A stretch of DNA of 64,000 bases from B18-G4 sp032250805 (GCA_032250805.1 JAVVEM010000005.1:51426-115425); one strand, 5' to 3'; numbered from the stretch's first letter, positions 50,221 through 60,000 are shown. A program made the numbers and translations. Notes: generated from the letters alone by a model not told the origin.

Positions 50221-50260
50221 CCCTGCCTGCATCGCCTTCGCGTAGCTTCGGCGGGCAGGG
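50221..50260. repeat. CCCTGCC...GGCAGGG hairpin repeat
   Basis: Seven-bp outer arms (50221-50227, 50254-50260) enclose CGCCTTCG...CTTCGGCG. It is related to the 46484-46540 hairpin and lies 70 bp beyond the stop of the DUF1207 gene, so it might serve as its terminator although no T-run follows. Confidence 0.55.
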
Positions 50261-50329
50261 AACGCAGAAGCACTGAAACCAAATAACAAAACATTTTCTC
50301 CTCCATCTGCGTAGCGGTTGTTGCAATTC

Positions 50330-51181
50330 CTAAAACGGATGGCCCACCAGCGCAGCACCCACATATTGAACCTTAAGATGAGTGTACTGGCTGTATGGGA
50401 TGTTGCCGGTGAAATACTGAAGCATGATCTGGAAGGTCCGGCTTTTACGATAAGCAATCTCAATGCCTGCTCCAAGGTGTGTGTTCAGGCTCCAGGCGGT
50501 TTCCTGCAATAACTGCAGGTCCAGACCGGCGATATAATTAAATTTTGATCCCGGCCTTATGGCTGTTCTGAACATCAACCCTGCCTGTACTTTCAAGGGT
50601 TCACGCCCCCAGGGCGAATTCAGCACGTATCCCAGTCCTGCGTAATATCGCATATATTTTAAATGCCACGATGCATGAACATCCAGGGCTTCATAGGTGT
50701 TCAGGTTCTCGCTGAAACCCTCAAGCCCATGGCGGAAAATATATTCTTCCGAAAAATGGGAAGAAACATGATAAAGGCTTGTCCGCAATGAAAAATGGCC
50801 TTTGCGAAAGGTGAAGGGGATGCCTGCCTTAAAATCGGTGTTGATGAGATTGACCCGGAACATGCCTGCAGGCTCAATAAATTCGAATTGAAAAAATACT
50901 GTTGCCAGAAACCCGATCTCAAATCCATAATCACCCTTGTCCCGGTTAACAACAGGCAACTGGAATCCCAAAGCCAGGGGCGCATAAATGATGTCACGCC
51001 ATTCGCCTCCTTCATGATAAGCATACAAGGCCCCGAACGACTGGCTTTCGGTGGGGTCAAGGATCAGAGGGGCAAAATAATGTTCCTCCGGAAGCCATTC
51101 AACGGATTTTACTTCCTGCTGCGAAAACACAGGTGTAATAAGAAATGGCAATATAAAACAGGCCAATGCCTTTTTGATCAT
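50330..51181 (-). CDS. DUF1207-like outer membrane protein
   Basis: The protein has 283 residues from the ATG at 51181 (signal MIKKALACFILPFLITPVFS). The family pattern is WLPEEHYFAPLILDPTESQS near the start, then alternating beta strands (FRVNLINTDFKAGIPFTFR, YYAGLGYVLNSPWGREPLKV) to a C-terminal YVGAALVGHPF. DUF1207 proteins are predicted barrels of unknown function. It faces the mutA gene divergently, and its downstream side is the repeat region at 49339-50329. Confidence 0.8.
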   Translation of the reverse strand: MIKKALACFILPFLITPVFSQQEVKSVEWLPEEHYFAPLILDPTESQSFGALYAYHEGGEWRDIIYAPLALGFQLPVVNRDKGDYGFEIGFLATVFFQFEFIEPAGMFRVNLINTDFKAGIPFTFRKGHFSLRTSLYHVSSHFSEEYIFRHGLEGFSENLNTYEALDVHASWHLKYMRYYAGLGYVLNSPWGREPLKVQAGLMFRTAIRPGSKFNYIAGLDLQLLQETAWSLNTHLGAGIEIAYRKSRTFQIMLQYFTGNIPYSQYTHLKVQYVGAALVGHPF

Positions 51182-51347
51182 ATGCAGGCAAATGTAAAAA
51201 ATCAAGGGAATACTCAGGCCATAAAATTTTCAACTTCCGTGCGGAAACGTTTTTGAATTTACAGTAAATCCATAAAGCAATGGATTACTGACGATGATAA
51301 GCGTCTGATTACTGTCGCCCGAATGCTGAGATCTGACTGAAATATCG

Positions 51348-51355
51348 TAATTTTG
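51348..51355 (+). promoter_or_regulatory. -7 element TAATTTTG of mutA-mutB
   Basis: This is an exact TAnnTTTG match 49 bp before the ATG at 51405. The -33 element is weak. Confidence 0.4.
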
Positions 51356-51404
51356 CAGTCCGTAAACGCTATTTTCTTGAATAATAAAATTTAAGTCGCA
51401 ACGT

Positions 51405-53288
51405 ATGAGCAAGCTCAGGGAAGATAAGAAATTGTTCGGTGAATTCCCGCCGGTGAGTACATCCGGGTGGGAAGCCCTTATCGAAAAGGACCTGAAAGGG
51501 GCCGATTACCAGAAAAAGCTGGTTTGGGAAACCGGACAGGGATTTAAAGTACAACCATATTACCGGGCCGGCGACCTCGAAGGAATCGCCACCATCGACA
51601 GCCTTCCGGGTGAATTTCCCTTTGTGCGCGGAAATCATGTCAAGGGCAATCCCTGGTATATCCGCCAGAATATTGAGGTTGGAAAAATTGAAACGGCCAA
51701 CAAAAAAGCCCTCGACATCCTGATGAAGGGGATCGATTCTCTGGGCTTTATTCTCGACGACAGGAAGGAATACAGCAGGGAAGATATTGATGGACTTTGC
51801 CGCAACATCTTTGCCGAAATTGTTGAACTGAATTTTCATTGCGGACGGCAGGCCGAAAATATCGCTGGTATATTTTGTGATCTGGTTGAACAATACAATC
51901 GTGATTTTCAGAAGGTACATGGGTCCGTGAATTTTGATCCGCTGGGACGTCTCATCATGAAAGGCAATTATTACACTTCTGCCGAAGAAGATCTTGCCGG
52001 CTGCAAGCGTATGATCAAGCTCACTGCCAACCTTCCACACTTTACGGTGATTACGGTCAATGGCAGAAACTTTCATCATTCCGGCTCTTCCATCGTGCAG
52101 GAGCTGGCGTTCAGCCTCTCGGCCGGGGCCGAGTACCTTACCCAACTCACAGAGCTGGGCCTGACGGTCGACCAGATCGCTCCCGCCATGCGCTTTAACT
52201 TTTCCATCGGCCCCGACTATTTTATGGAGATGGCCAAAATACGGGCAGCACGGCAGGTGTGGGCCACGATCGTGAAAGCATACGGGCCCAGCAGCGACGA
52301 CATTGCCCGCATGAGCATTCATACCGAAACAGCTTCCTGGAATGTTACAGTGTATGACGCCTATGTGAACATGTTACGCACAACCACCGAATCTATGTCG
52401 GCCATTATTGCGGGCGTCGACTCTCATGTAGTAAAACCCTTCGATGCTGCCTTCAACAAAGCATCTGAGTTTAGCGAACGCATTGCCCGTAATCAGCAAT
52501 TATTGTTGAAAGAAGAGGCTTATTTCGACCGTGTGGCTGACCCCGCTGCCGGTTCATATTATATTGAAATGCTTACGGATGCAATGGTAAAGCAAGCCTG
52601 GAAACTGTTCCTCGAAGTGGAAGAAAAAGGTGGATATATCGAAGCCGTGCGGTCGGGGTTTATTCAGGAAAAGGTGAACGAAAATGCACGCATGCTTGAT
52701 CAATCACTGGCCACACGGAAAAACATATTGCTCGGAACAAATCAATATCCCAACACAGGCGAACGGATCGAAAAATATATTCCTGCCGATGTGTTTACGC
52801 CTACCGATTTTACCGAAGAAAATACCATCGTAAAAACCCTTAAACCATACAGGGGTGCGCAGGCTTTTGAAAAGATCCGCAAAAAAACCGATAACTGGTC
52901 GCGCGAAAATAAACGTCCGGCAGTGTTCATGCTTACTTATGGAAATCTTGCCATGCGTCTTGCACGCTCGCAGTTTGCCGGTAACTTTTTTGGCGTGGCC
53001 GGCTTCGACCTCATCGACAACCTTGGGTTCAAAAGCATAGATGAGGGAATAGATGCAGCCATAAAAAGCAAGGCCGGGATTGTTGTACTATGCAGTTCTG
53101 ATGAAGAATATGCCCAAATCGCAGCACCAGTCGCTGAGGCATTGAACGATAAAGCAATCGTCGTGCTGGCGGGTTATCCCAAAGACCATGCCGATGTCCT
53201 CAAAAAAGCCGGTATAGAACACTTCATCCATATCCGTTCCAATATTCTTGAAAGCCTCCGGGGTTTCCAGAAATTGCTGGGTATGTAA
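51405..53288 (+). CDS. mutA: Methylmalonyl-CoA mutase small subunit
   Basis: The protein has 627 residues. It is the beta subunit with an (alpha/beta)8 barrel domain: WEALIEKDLKGADYQKKLVW near the start, MRFNFSIGPDYFMEMAKIRA and ARMSIHTETASWNVTVYDAY in the middle. The C-terminal flavodoxin-like domain lacks the DxHxxG cobalamin-ligand motif, as expected for the non-catalytic subunit. It pairs with MutB, encoded 30 bp downstream, to convert (R)-methylmalonyl-CoA and succinyl-CoA in propionate formation or breakdown. Confidence 0.96.
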   Translation: MSKLREDKKLFGEFPPVSTSGWEALIEKDLKGADYQKKLVWETGQGFKVQPYYRAGDLEGIATIDSLPGEFPFVRGNHVKGNPWYIRQNIEVGKIETANKKALDILMKGIDSLGFILDDRKEYSREDIDGLCRNIFAEIVELNFHCGRQAENIAGIFCDLVEQYNRDFQKVHGSVNFDPLGRLIMKGNYYTSAEEDLAGCKRMIKLTANLPHFTVITVNGRNFHHSGSSIVQELAFSLSAGAEYLTQLTELGLTVDQIAPAMRFNFSIGPDYFMEMAKIRAARQVWATIVKAYGPSSDDIARMSIHTETASWNVTVYDAYVNMLRTTTESMSAIIAGVDSHVVKPFDAAFNKASEFSERIARNQQLLLKEEAYFDRVADPAAGSYYIEMLTDAMVKQAWKLFLEVEEKGGYIEAVRSGFIQEKVNENARMLDQSLATRKNILLGTNQYPNTGERIEKYIPADVFTPTDFTEENTIVKTLKPYRGAQAFEKIRKKTDNWSRENKRPAVFMLTYGNLAMRLARSQFAGNFFGVAGFDLIDNLGFKSIDEGIDAAIKSKAGIVVLCSSDEEYAQIAAPVAEALNDKAIVVLAGYPKDHADVLKKAGIEHFIHIRSNILESLRGFQKLLGM

Positions 53289-53318
53289 ATATTTTCCTAA
53301 TACTGAAATACGAAAGAC

Positions 53319-55478
53319 ATGAAACCGAATTTCAATCAAATCGATATAAACAAAACCCCGGTCAAAAAACAGAATATTGAGGACTGGGAACATGATCATC
53401 GCATAGAAAAAGATTGGGAAACACATGAAAAGATCCGCTTGAAGCCTGCCTATACGGCTGCCGACCTCGAGGGCATGGAGCATCTGCAATATGCTGCCGG
53501 CCTTCCTCCTTTTTTACGCGGGCCCTATTCAACCATGTATGTTATGCGTCCGTGGACCATCCGCCAATATGCTGGTTTCAGTACTGCTGAAGAGTCGAAT
53601 GCATTTTACCGCCGCAATCTCGCTGCCGGGCAAAAAGGCTTGTCGATCGCCTTCGACCTGGCCACACACCGCGGCTACGATTCCGATCATGAAAGGGTTG
53701 TGGGCGATGTTGGCAAAGCTGGTGTGGCTGTAGACTCTATCCTTGACATGGAGGTCCTCTTCGACCAGATACCACTTGATAAAATGTCGGTCTCCATGAC
53801 AATGAATGGTGCCGTATTGCCCATTATGGCCTTTTATATCGTGGCCGGGTTGGAGCAGGGTGCTACTCTCGGGCAGCTAAGTGGAACCATACAAAACGAT
53901 ATCCTTAAGGAATTTATGGTGCGCAATACCTATATTTATCCGCCACAGCCTTCCATGCGCATTATTGCCGATATCTTCGAATATACCTCAAAAAATATGC
54001 CCAGGTTCAACTCCATAAGCATAAGTGGCTACCATATGCAGGAAGCCGGTGCCACAGCCGACATTGAGCTGGCCTACACCCTTGCCGACGGGCTTGAATA
54101 CCTGAGGGCCGGAATTGAGGCGGGCATGGATATTGATACTTTCGCGCCCCGGCTCTCTTTTTTCTGGGGAATCGGCATGAACCATTTCATGGAAATCGCC
54201 AAGATGAGGGCGGCGCGTATGCTATGGGCCAGGATTGTAAAACAGTTCAACCCTAAGAACCCTAAGTCGATGGTATTGCGAACGCACTGCCAGACTTCAG
54301 GATGGAGCCTCACCGAGCAGGATCCCTACAACAATGTAGCGCGTACCTGTGTGGAGGCCATGGGTGCCGTGCTTGGTCATACACAGTCGCTGCATACCAA
54401 TGCACTGGATGAAGCCATAGCCCTGCCAACCGATTTTTCGGCCAGGATTGCCAGGAATACACAGATCTACCTGCAGGAAGAAACAAACGTAACGCGCAGC
54501 GTGGATCCCTGGGCAGGCTCGTATTATGTTGAGAGCCTGACACATGAGATCGTCCACAAAGCCTGGGCACACATCGAAGAAGTTGAAAAACTGGGAGGGA
54601 TGGCAAAAGCCATTGAAACAGGCATTCCGAAGATGCGCATCGAAGAAGCATCGGCCCGCAAACAGGCCCGCATCGACTCGCATAAGGATACCATCGTAGG
54701 CGTGAACAAGTACCGCCTCGAAAAGGAAGACCCGATAGAGACACTGGAAGTTGATAATACTGCTGTCCGGGATTCTCAGATCAAAAGGCTTGGAAAGCTT
54801 AGAGCCGAAAGAAACGAAGAAGCCGTGCAGGCCTCACTGCAGGCCATCACCCGTGCATGTGAAAGCGGGAAAGGCAACCTGCTGGAGCTTGCCGTCGATG
54901 CAGCAAAAAAGCGGGCCAGCCTGGGCGAGATATCCTTTGCCTGCGAGAAAGTCTACGGTAGATATAAGGCTGTGATACGCTCTATTTCGGGAGTGTATTC
55001 TTCCGAATCGCGGGGCGATGCCAGCTTCCAGAGAGCCTGTGAGCTGGCCGACAAATTTGCTGAACTCGAAGGCCGCAGGCCGAGGATCATGGTGGCCAAG
55101 ATGGGACAGGATGGGCACGACAGGGGCGAAAAGGTTGTTGCTACAGGCTTTGCCGATATCGGCTTCGATGTTGATGTGGGGCCCCTCTTCCAGACACCTG
55201 CGGAAACGGCGCGCCAGGCCGTAGAAAACGACGTACACATCGTTGGCGTTTCGAGCCTTGCAGCCGGACATAAAACCCTTGTGCCGGCACTGATCAGTGA
55301 GCTAAAAAAACATGGCCGTGATGATATCATGGTCATCGTGGGGGGAGTGATCCCTCCCCAGGATTATGATTTCCTGTATAAAGCAGGTACCGTGGCTATC
55401 TTCGGGCCAGGGACAGTGATCTCCAATGCAGGGATTAAGCTGCTGGAGATCCTCATCGCCGGAAGAGAAAACAGCTAA
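53319..55478 (+). CDS. mutB: Methylmalonyl-CoA mutase large (catalytic) subunit
   Basis: The protein has 719 residues. The catalytic barrel includes RPWTIRQYAGFSTAEESNAF, FDLATHRGYDSDHERVVGDV, and LRTHCQTSGWSLTEQDPYNN. The C-terminal B12 domain has MGQDGHDRGEKVVATGFADI, where His near residue 600 is the lower cobalt ligand. It is the adenosylcobalamin-dependent subunit. It lies 30 bp after mutA. The chaperone MeaB is encoded separately at 15747-16865. Confidence 0.97.
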   Translation: MKPNFNQIDINKTPVKKQNIEDWEHDHRIEKDWETHEKIRLKPAYTAADLEGMEHLQYAAGLPPFLRGPYSTMYVMRPWTIRQYAGFSTAEESNAFYRRNLAAGQKGLSIAFDLATHRGYDSDHERVVGDVGKAGVAVDSILDMEVLFDQIPLDKMSVSMTMNGAVLPIMAFYIVAGLEQGATLGQLSGTIQNDILKEFMVRNTYIYPPQPSMRIIADIFEYTSKNMPRFNSISISGYHMQEAGATADIELAYTLADGLEYLRAGIEAGMDIDTFAPRLSFFWGIGMNHFMEIAKMRAARMLWARIVKQFNPKNPKSMVLRTHCQTSGWSLTEQDPYNNVARTCVEAMGAVLGHTQSLHTNALDEAIALPTDFSARIARNTQIYLQEETNVTRSVDPWAGSYYVESLTHEIVHKAWAHIEEVEKLGGMAKAIETGIPKMRIEEASARKQARIDSHKDTIVGVNKYRLEKEDPIETLEVDNTAVRDSQIKRLGKLRAERNEEAVQASLQAITRACESGKGNLLELAVDAAKKRASLGEISFACEKVYGRYKAVIRSISGVYSSESRGDASFQRACELADKFAELEGRRPRIMVAKMGQDGHDRGEKVVATGFADIGFDVDVGPLFQTPAETARQAVENDVHIVGVSSLAAGHKTLVPALISELKKHGRDDIMVIVGGVIPPQDYDFLYKAGTVAIFGPGTVISNAGIKLLEILIAGRENS

Positions 55479-55882
55479 AAAAGGTATGCTAATAAGACGG
55501 AAACCTTATTGTATGAAGTTGAAAAGATGGTAAAGAGGCGGATATTTATTGTCCATTCGGCAATCAACACTCGGCACTCGGAACTCGGCACTCATTAGAG
55601 GGGGTTAGGGGGTGAGGTGCATTGAAAGAATTAGAATAATGTCGTAACCAGAGACCAGCAGATTTGTTATTTGTTATTTGTTATTCGTTATTTGTTATTT
55701 GTTATTTGTTATTTGTTATTTTATTGTCGTGTGCTCGTGTCATCGGGTATTTCTGACTTCGCTCTTCTGATATCAGATATCTGATTTTAAACCTACATGG
55801 TGCCGATGATTAACCACTGAGATATCGGGGCAGGCATTTAGCCATTTAAAATAATATTTAAAAATTAAGTATATTTACACCT
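55479..55882 (+). repeat. Repeat-rich intergenic region before ade
   Basis: This 404-bp gap has no supported gene. It contains an ACTCGGCACTCGGAACTCGGCACTC series (55568-55592), the second copy of the dispersed repeat (55646-55793), and a TCGGGGCAGGCATTTAGCCATTTAA block (about 55826-55850) that also occurs at the window end. A possible -7 element TATATTTA (about 55870-55877) precedes the ade start. Confidence 0.65.
55646..55793 (+). repeat. Dispersed repeat, copy 2
   Basis: The element order matches 49897-50002: CCAGAGACCAG, eight GTTATT(T/C) units (55666-55721), CGTGTGCTCGT, TTTCTGACTTCGCTCTTCTG, ATATCTGATTT, AAACC. The unit number differs (8 against 4), and one 9-bp insertion (ATATCAGAT duplication) is present. 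Confidence 0.75.
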
Positions 55883-57520
55883 ATGAACTCATCCAGCACC
55901 ATTGCCCGCTCCGGCCAGATCGTTGATATTATCAATAAACGTATCTTTCCGGGAAACATCCTGGTTAAGGATGGCATTATCAGGCTCATCATGAGAGTGG
56001 ATAAGGCTCCCGGCACATTTATCATTCCCGGGTTTATCGATGCGCACATTCACATTGAAAGTTCGATGCTCATACCCAGCGAATTTGCCCGCCTGGCAGT
56101 TGTCCACGGCACGGTGGCTACTGTTTCCGATCCACACGAGATCGCCAATGTAATGGGTATCGAAGGTGTGGAATACATGATTGAGAATGGCAAAAAGGTT
56201 CCCTTTAAATTTTATTTCGGTGCACCTTCATGTGTGCCGGCTACCCCTTTCGAAACGGCAGGAGCCCGTCTGGGGCCTGAGGAGATCGAACAACTGTTGG
56301 CCATGGATGAGGTGAAATACCTGTCGGAGATGATGAATTTTCCGGGTGTGCTCAACAAGGATAAGGAAGTGGAAGCCAAGCTTGCCGTGGCGCGAAAGTA
56401 TGGCAAGCCTGTTGATGGGCATGCACCCGGGCTTAAAGGTGATGCCGCCGCCGCTTATATCCGTGCCGGCATCAGCACCGACCACGAATGCTTTAGCCTC
56501 GAGGAAGCCCTCGACAAGGCCCATAACGGGATGAATTTACTGATACGGGAGGGAAGTGCGGCCAAAAATTTCAATACACTCATCCCGGCCATGAAGAAAT
56601 ATCCCGAAAAGATCATGTTCTGCAGCGACGACCGCCATCCCAACGACCTTGCCGACCACCACATCAATGATCATGTGAAGCGGGCCGTGGCTGCCGGCTT
56701 TGATCCCATCGACGTGCTCCGTGCCTGTACACTGCACCCGGTCAGGCACTACGGGCTTGATGTGGGATTACTGCGCGAAAATGACCCGGCCGACTTCATC
56801 ATCGTTGACAATCTCACCGATTTTAATGTGCTCGAAACTTTTGTCGACGGAATAAAAGTAGCCGAAAACGGGCACACGCTCATCGACCCGGTAAAAGAAA
56901 AAACCATCAATAAGTTCAATACCAAAAAACTAAACCCGGCCGAAATCCGGGTAAAAGCCGACGGGAACGAACTGGCGGTGATACGTGCCCTCGATGGTGA
57001 GCTGATCACGCAGGAGATCAATAGAAAGCTGCAACATAATGGCGATCCAATAGAGAGCGATACCGGCAATGATATCCTTAAGATTATCGTGTATAACCGC
57101 TACTTCCATGCCCCGCCGGCAGTTGGCTTTGTTCATCAGTTCGGGCTTAAACGCGGTGCCATTGCCTCAACGGTGGCCCACGACAGCCATAACATTATTG
57201 CCGTTGGCACCAGTGACGAAGAGATATGCAGGGCCGGCAACCTTTTGGTTGAACGCAAAGGAGGAATTTCGCTTGTCGACCGGAAAAATGAATTGCTCCT
57301 GCCATTGCCTGTTGCCGGGCTGATGTCGAATGCCGATGGTTTTCAGGTTGCAGAACAGTATAGCCGGCTCGATAAAGCAGCCAAAGATCTTGGCTCCACA
57401 CTGCGCGCCCCCTATATGACACTCTCTTTTATGGCACTGCTTGTTATTCCTGATATCAAACTCAGTGATAAAGGATTGTTCGACGGAAAGAAATTCGGGT
57501 TTATTCCGCTGGTCAGGTGA
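55883..57520 (+). CDS. ade: Adenine deaminase
   Basis: The protein has 545 residues of the amidohydrolase superfamily. FIDAHIHIESSMLIPSEFA carries the metal-binding HxH. HGTVATVSDPHEIANVMG, GHAPGLKGDAAAAYI and FCSDDRHPNDLADHHIND are Ade-specific. The C-terminal domain includes HDSHNIIAVGTSDEEI. It deaminates adenine to hypoxanthine for purine salvage. Full length. It is followed by a 160-bp gap and a convergent ArsR regulator. Confidence 0.96.
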   Translation: MNSSSTIARSGQIVDIINKRIFPGNILVKDGIIRLIMRVDKAPGTFIIPGFIDAHIHIESSMLIPSEFARLAVVHGTVATVSDPHEIANVMGIEGVEYMIENGKKVPFKFYFGAPSCVPATPFETAGARLGPEEIEQLLAMDEVKYLSEMMNFPGVLNKDKEVEAKLAVARKYGKPVDGHAPGLKGDAAAAYIRAGISTDHECFSLEEALDKAHNGMNLLIREGSAAKNFNTLIPAMKKYPEKIMFCSDDRHPNDLADHHINDHVKRAVAAGFDPIDVLRACTLHPVRHYGLDVGLLRENDPADFIIVDNLTDFNVLETFVDGIKVAENGHTLIDPVKEKTINKFNTKKLNPAEIRVKADGNELAVIRALDGELITQEINRKLQHNGDPIESDTGNDILKIIVYNRYFHAPPAVGFVHQFGLKRGAIASTVAHDSHNIIAVGTSDEEICRAGNLLVERKGGISLVDRKNELLLPLPVAGLMSNADGFQVAEQYSRLDKAAKDLGSTLRAPYMTLSFMALLVIPDIKLSDKGLFDGKKFGFIPLVR

Positions 57521-57586
57521 TGTTTGCCGGATGCTGGATATCCCGAAAAACCAGAAAACGAACATCGCTAAATCCATCATAAAAAA

Positions 57587-57627
57587 TCCGGATCATCGCC
57601 AGCCAACAAGGCATACAATGATCCGGA
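57587..57627. terminator. Possible stem-loop after ade
   Basis: Exact 10-bp arms TCCGGATCAT (57587-57596) and ATGATCCGGA (57618-57627) are separated by 21 nt. No T-run follows, so terminator function is uncertain. Confidence 0.35.
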
Positions 57628-57682
57628 AGTTTCGTGATAATCTGTTTCCCCTGAGGGAATATTATCAGTTCGTTTTAAACGC

Positions 57683-57982
57683 TTATTCTGCGTTGCAACG
57701 GTTGATACAATCTACGATCTCTTTTAATGATTTACTCTTTAAAGAATAAAAGATCTTCTTTCCGTCGCGTTGCGATTGCAAAATGCCTTTGTTCTTTAAA
57801 ATGTTGAGGTGATGAGATGCAGAAGCCTGCTCAATATTGAGCTTTCTGTATATCTCAGTAACACTCATCTTAGGTTTGTCATTCAGTAATTCAATGACCG
57901 CAATTCTCATTGGGTGGGCAATAGCTCTAAGCTTACTTGCCGCCATTTCAAGTTTGTTAACTTCCAGCACTACTTTATCCAT
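57683..57982 (-). CDS. ArsR-family winged-helix regulator
   Basis: The protein has about 99 residues from the ATG at 57982; a further in-frame ATG at 58003 is less likely. The winged helix is visible: LRAIAHPMRIAVIELLNDKP, MSVTEIYRKLNIEQASASHH (recognition helix), LKNKGILQSQRDGKKIFYSL. No obvious metal-site cysteine pair (ELCVC type) in the recognition helix; one Cys pair at the end (CINRCNAE) could bind metal. Its own targets are not visible; the nearest genes are ade (convergent) and the Ig-like lipoprotein. Confidence 0.9.
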   Translation of the reverse strand: MDKVVLEVNKLEMAASKLRAIAHPMRIAVIELLNDKPKMSVTEIYRKLNIEQASASHHLNILKNKGILQSQRDGKKIFYSLKSKSLKEIVDCINRCNAE

Positions 57983-58227
57983 TTTTAATAATTTTTTTTG
58001 CAAAACTAAACTAAATTAACATATCAGGCAAGTAAATATGTAAATAATTTGAATAAAGATTTATTGGGGAGTCCCGAATTTCAAAAAAACCGGGCAAAGA
58101 AATTTGTCAACCGAACGAAACCCGCTACGCTTCAGTGTCTGCATGAATAAGAAAAATACGCTCTTGCTCACATTATAAATTAAAAGAATACCTGAGTTGA
58201 TGCCTTGTCAGCCTGAAGCGGGCCTGT

Positions 58228-60000
58228 TCATTTAAATTCAATATACCAGTCGGTTTCAAAGCTCCAGGCCTCTCTTACTTCAAGTATTTCTTTGTGATAA
58301 ACAACAGGCTCAGGCTGGATATTTGCTAAATAATTGCCACTATCCCATTTACCGTTTCCATTTTTATCGCCGATGGCCTTAAGGAGATATTTTCCAGGCT
58401 TAAGATAATCCCATAAAATATCACCTTCACCACCGATTCGGGCTTCGCGGAGGAGTTTCTCATCCTTGTCGAGCAGCTGAATGATCAGCTTGTCGTATGG
58501 CGACTGGTTATGGATATGCAGGGTATAACGCCCATAATCCTCGTATGCATCCGTTCTGAAGCTGAGCCTGGTGGTATCATTACTCCTGCCAAGAACATCT
58601 GTGACCACCGAATCGGGGAAAAAGAGGGTATAATTGATGCCTTCTTTCAGCTCATGAACAAGTCGCATCATACGTTGCGCATCTCCGTATATCTCCATGT
58701 TTGCTGATATACTGTCTTCGCCTTCAACCAGCAGGAAACGCGAAAAATCGGCACTGTCGATCGGATAGGCTGATGAGAGTGTATAGTCTTTAAAGTGCGG
58801 GAAGGGGCTTTGTCTGCTGGTGGTGAACCTGAGCGACTCCATCAGGTCACGTTCTTTTCCTCTCAGGGGGATCCCGGCTTCTGCAAGCGACCACGAAACG
58901 GTATCAAAGACAATGGTATCGATACTTACTTTCAGGCTGATCGTATCCATTAAACCGTCCATGATATAGTAGCGCAAGGTGTCGAAGCTCTTGTTCCATT
59001 CACTCAGCATCCAGTCCTCTTTTACTGTTGTGAGCGGGGTGATCTTCACATTTTTGGCTGGGTAACGAAAAATAAAGCGCAACACACCCTGGCGGGTTTT
59101 TTCGGCTTCAAGCATACGCTGTATGCTGTCGCCGGTTTCCTTGAACATATACAAACTATATACATTTTCCAGGGGGATGTCGGGAAGCAGGCTGTCGCCC
59201 GGTGTAATGCTGTCGTTTGCCATAAGGCTGTCGGCCATAATATCCAGCAGATTGGCTTGCAGGCTGTCGGCGCTGAGCGAATCAGCATCTTCTTTTACGA
59301 GGTAGTCGGGACTCACAAGACTGTCGAGAAAAGCGATCTCTTCTTCGGCATTGTCGTAAGTGGCGCTAAGGTTTTCATCAGAAAGGGCAAAAAGGCGGTA
59401 CTGCCCCGGCCTGAGATTATTCATAACAAAAAAGCCCTGTTCACTGGTTCGGGTGAGGTATGACGGCTTAACAAAGTAGGGCATGCTGTCGAAAGGAATA
59501 CTGTCGTTGTTATCTTCATAAAGCATTACCATTACATCTTCGCGTGGCTGGAGGGTGTAGGCATCAATCACTTCGCCAATGACCGACAGGGAGTCGATCT
59601 TTGCACCTGTAGAAAACACGTAATTATAATTTTCGATAGGATTTCCTTCAGTAATATCCTTTATTGCCTTTCCAAAGAATATAGAATATGTTGTGCTGTC
59701 GCGCAGTTCTTCATCAATCATGATCAAAACCGACTTGCCCCGGGTCCTGATCTCTGGTGAGCTTTGCAGGGGAGGGGAGATAAAAACTTCAGTTACCACA
59801 TCCGACACCGACACGAACTCGTCAAATCTGAGTTCGATCTTCTTCTTATCGAAGTGTGTGGTATAATTGGGGGGATCCGATTCCACTACCTTTGGTGAGT
59901 ACACATCTTTTGGCCCTCCTGTAGGTGCACGCATATTGGCACATTGCCATAGCAATACCATCATAACAGTGGCAAAAAATATGAAAATAGCCTTACGCAT
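58228..60000 (-). CDS. Ig-like (Big_5) domain lipoprotein
   Basis: The protein has 590 residues. The lipoprotein signal ends LLWQC (Cys20), followed by ANMRAPTGGPKD, a common start for this Bacteroidota family. A SbsA-type Ig-like domain spans about 35-135 (PPNYTTHFDKKKIELRFDEF ... STTYSIFFGKAIKDITEGNP). A carboxypeptidase-regulatory-like domain follows (GEVIDAYTLQPREDVMVMLY ... GFFVMNNLRPGQYRLFAL). A second similar unit closes the protein (LKPGKYLLKAIGDKNGNGKW). The envelope role is unknown. It is 122 bp downstream of the deacetylase gene. Confidence 0.87.
   Translation of the reverse strand: MRKAIFIFFATVMMVLLWQCANMRAPTGGPKDVYSPKVVESDPPNYTTHFDKKKIELRFDEFVSVSDVVTEVFISPPLQSSPEIRTRGKSVLIMIDEELRDSTTYSIFFGKAIKDITEGNPIENYNYVFSTGAKIDSLSVIGEVIDAYTLQPREDVMVMLYEDNNDSIPFDSMPYFVKPSYLTRTSEQGFFVMNNLRPGQYRLFALSDENLSATYDNAEEEIAFLDSLVSPDYLVKEDADSLSADSLQANLLDIMADSLMANDSITPGDSLLPDIPLENVYSLYMFKETGDSIQRMLEAEKTRQGVLRFIFRYPAKNVKITPLTTVKEDWMLSEWNKSFDTLRYYIMDGLMDTISLKVSIDTIVFDTVSWSLAEAGIPLRGKERDLMESLRFTTSRQSPFPHFKDYTLSSAYPIDSADFSRFLLVEGEDSISANMEIYGDAQRMMRLVHELKEGINYTLFFPDSVVTDVLGRSNDTTRLSFRTDAYEDYGRYTLHIHNQSPYDKLIIQLLDKDEKLLREARIGGEGDILWDYLKPGKYLLKAIGDKNGNGKWDSGNYLANIQPEPVVYHKEILEVREAWSFETDWYIEFK

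Larger units (their letters stand above)
49339..50329 (+). repeat. Repeat-rich intergenic region, about 1 kb
   Basis: No supported gene lies here. Contents: a large inverted repeat TCCCGATAAA (49466-49475)/TTTATCGGGA (49542-49551) enclosing AAATC-type palindromes; a CCTGCCGGCAGG palindrome near 49567; GTGAGCTAAAGTGA/GTGAACTAAAG words; and four GTTATTT units (49911-49938). These are followed by a block (49944-50002) that recurs at 55728-55793. A CCCTGCC...GGCAGGG hairpin is at 50221-50260. The many rearranged short words suggest repeated slippage or recombination. Confidence 0.65.

Noticed and set aside
55666..55721. GTTATTT array as a CRISPR
   Set aside because: Units are 7 bp and contiguous with no spacers, and no cas genes are present.
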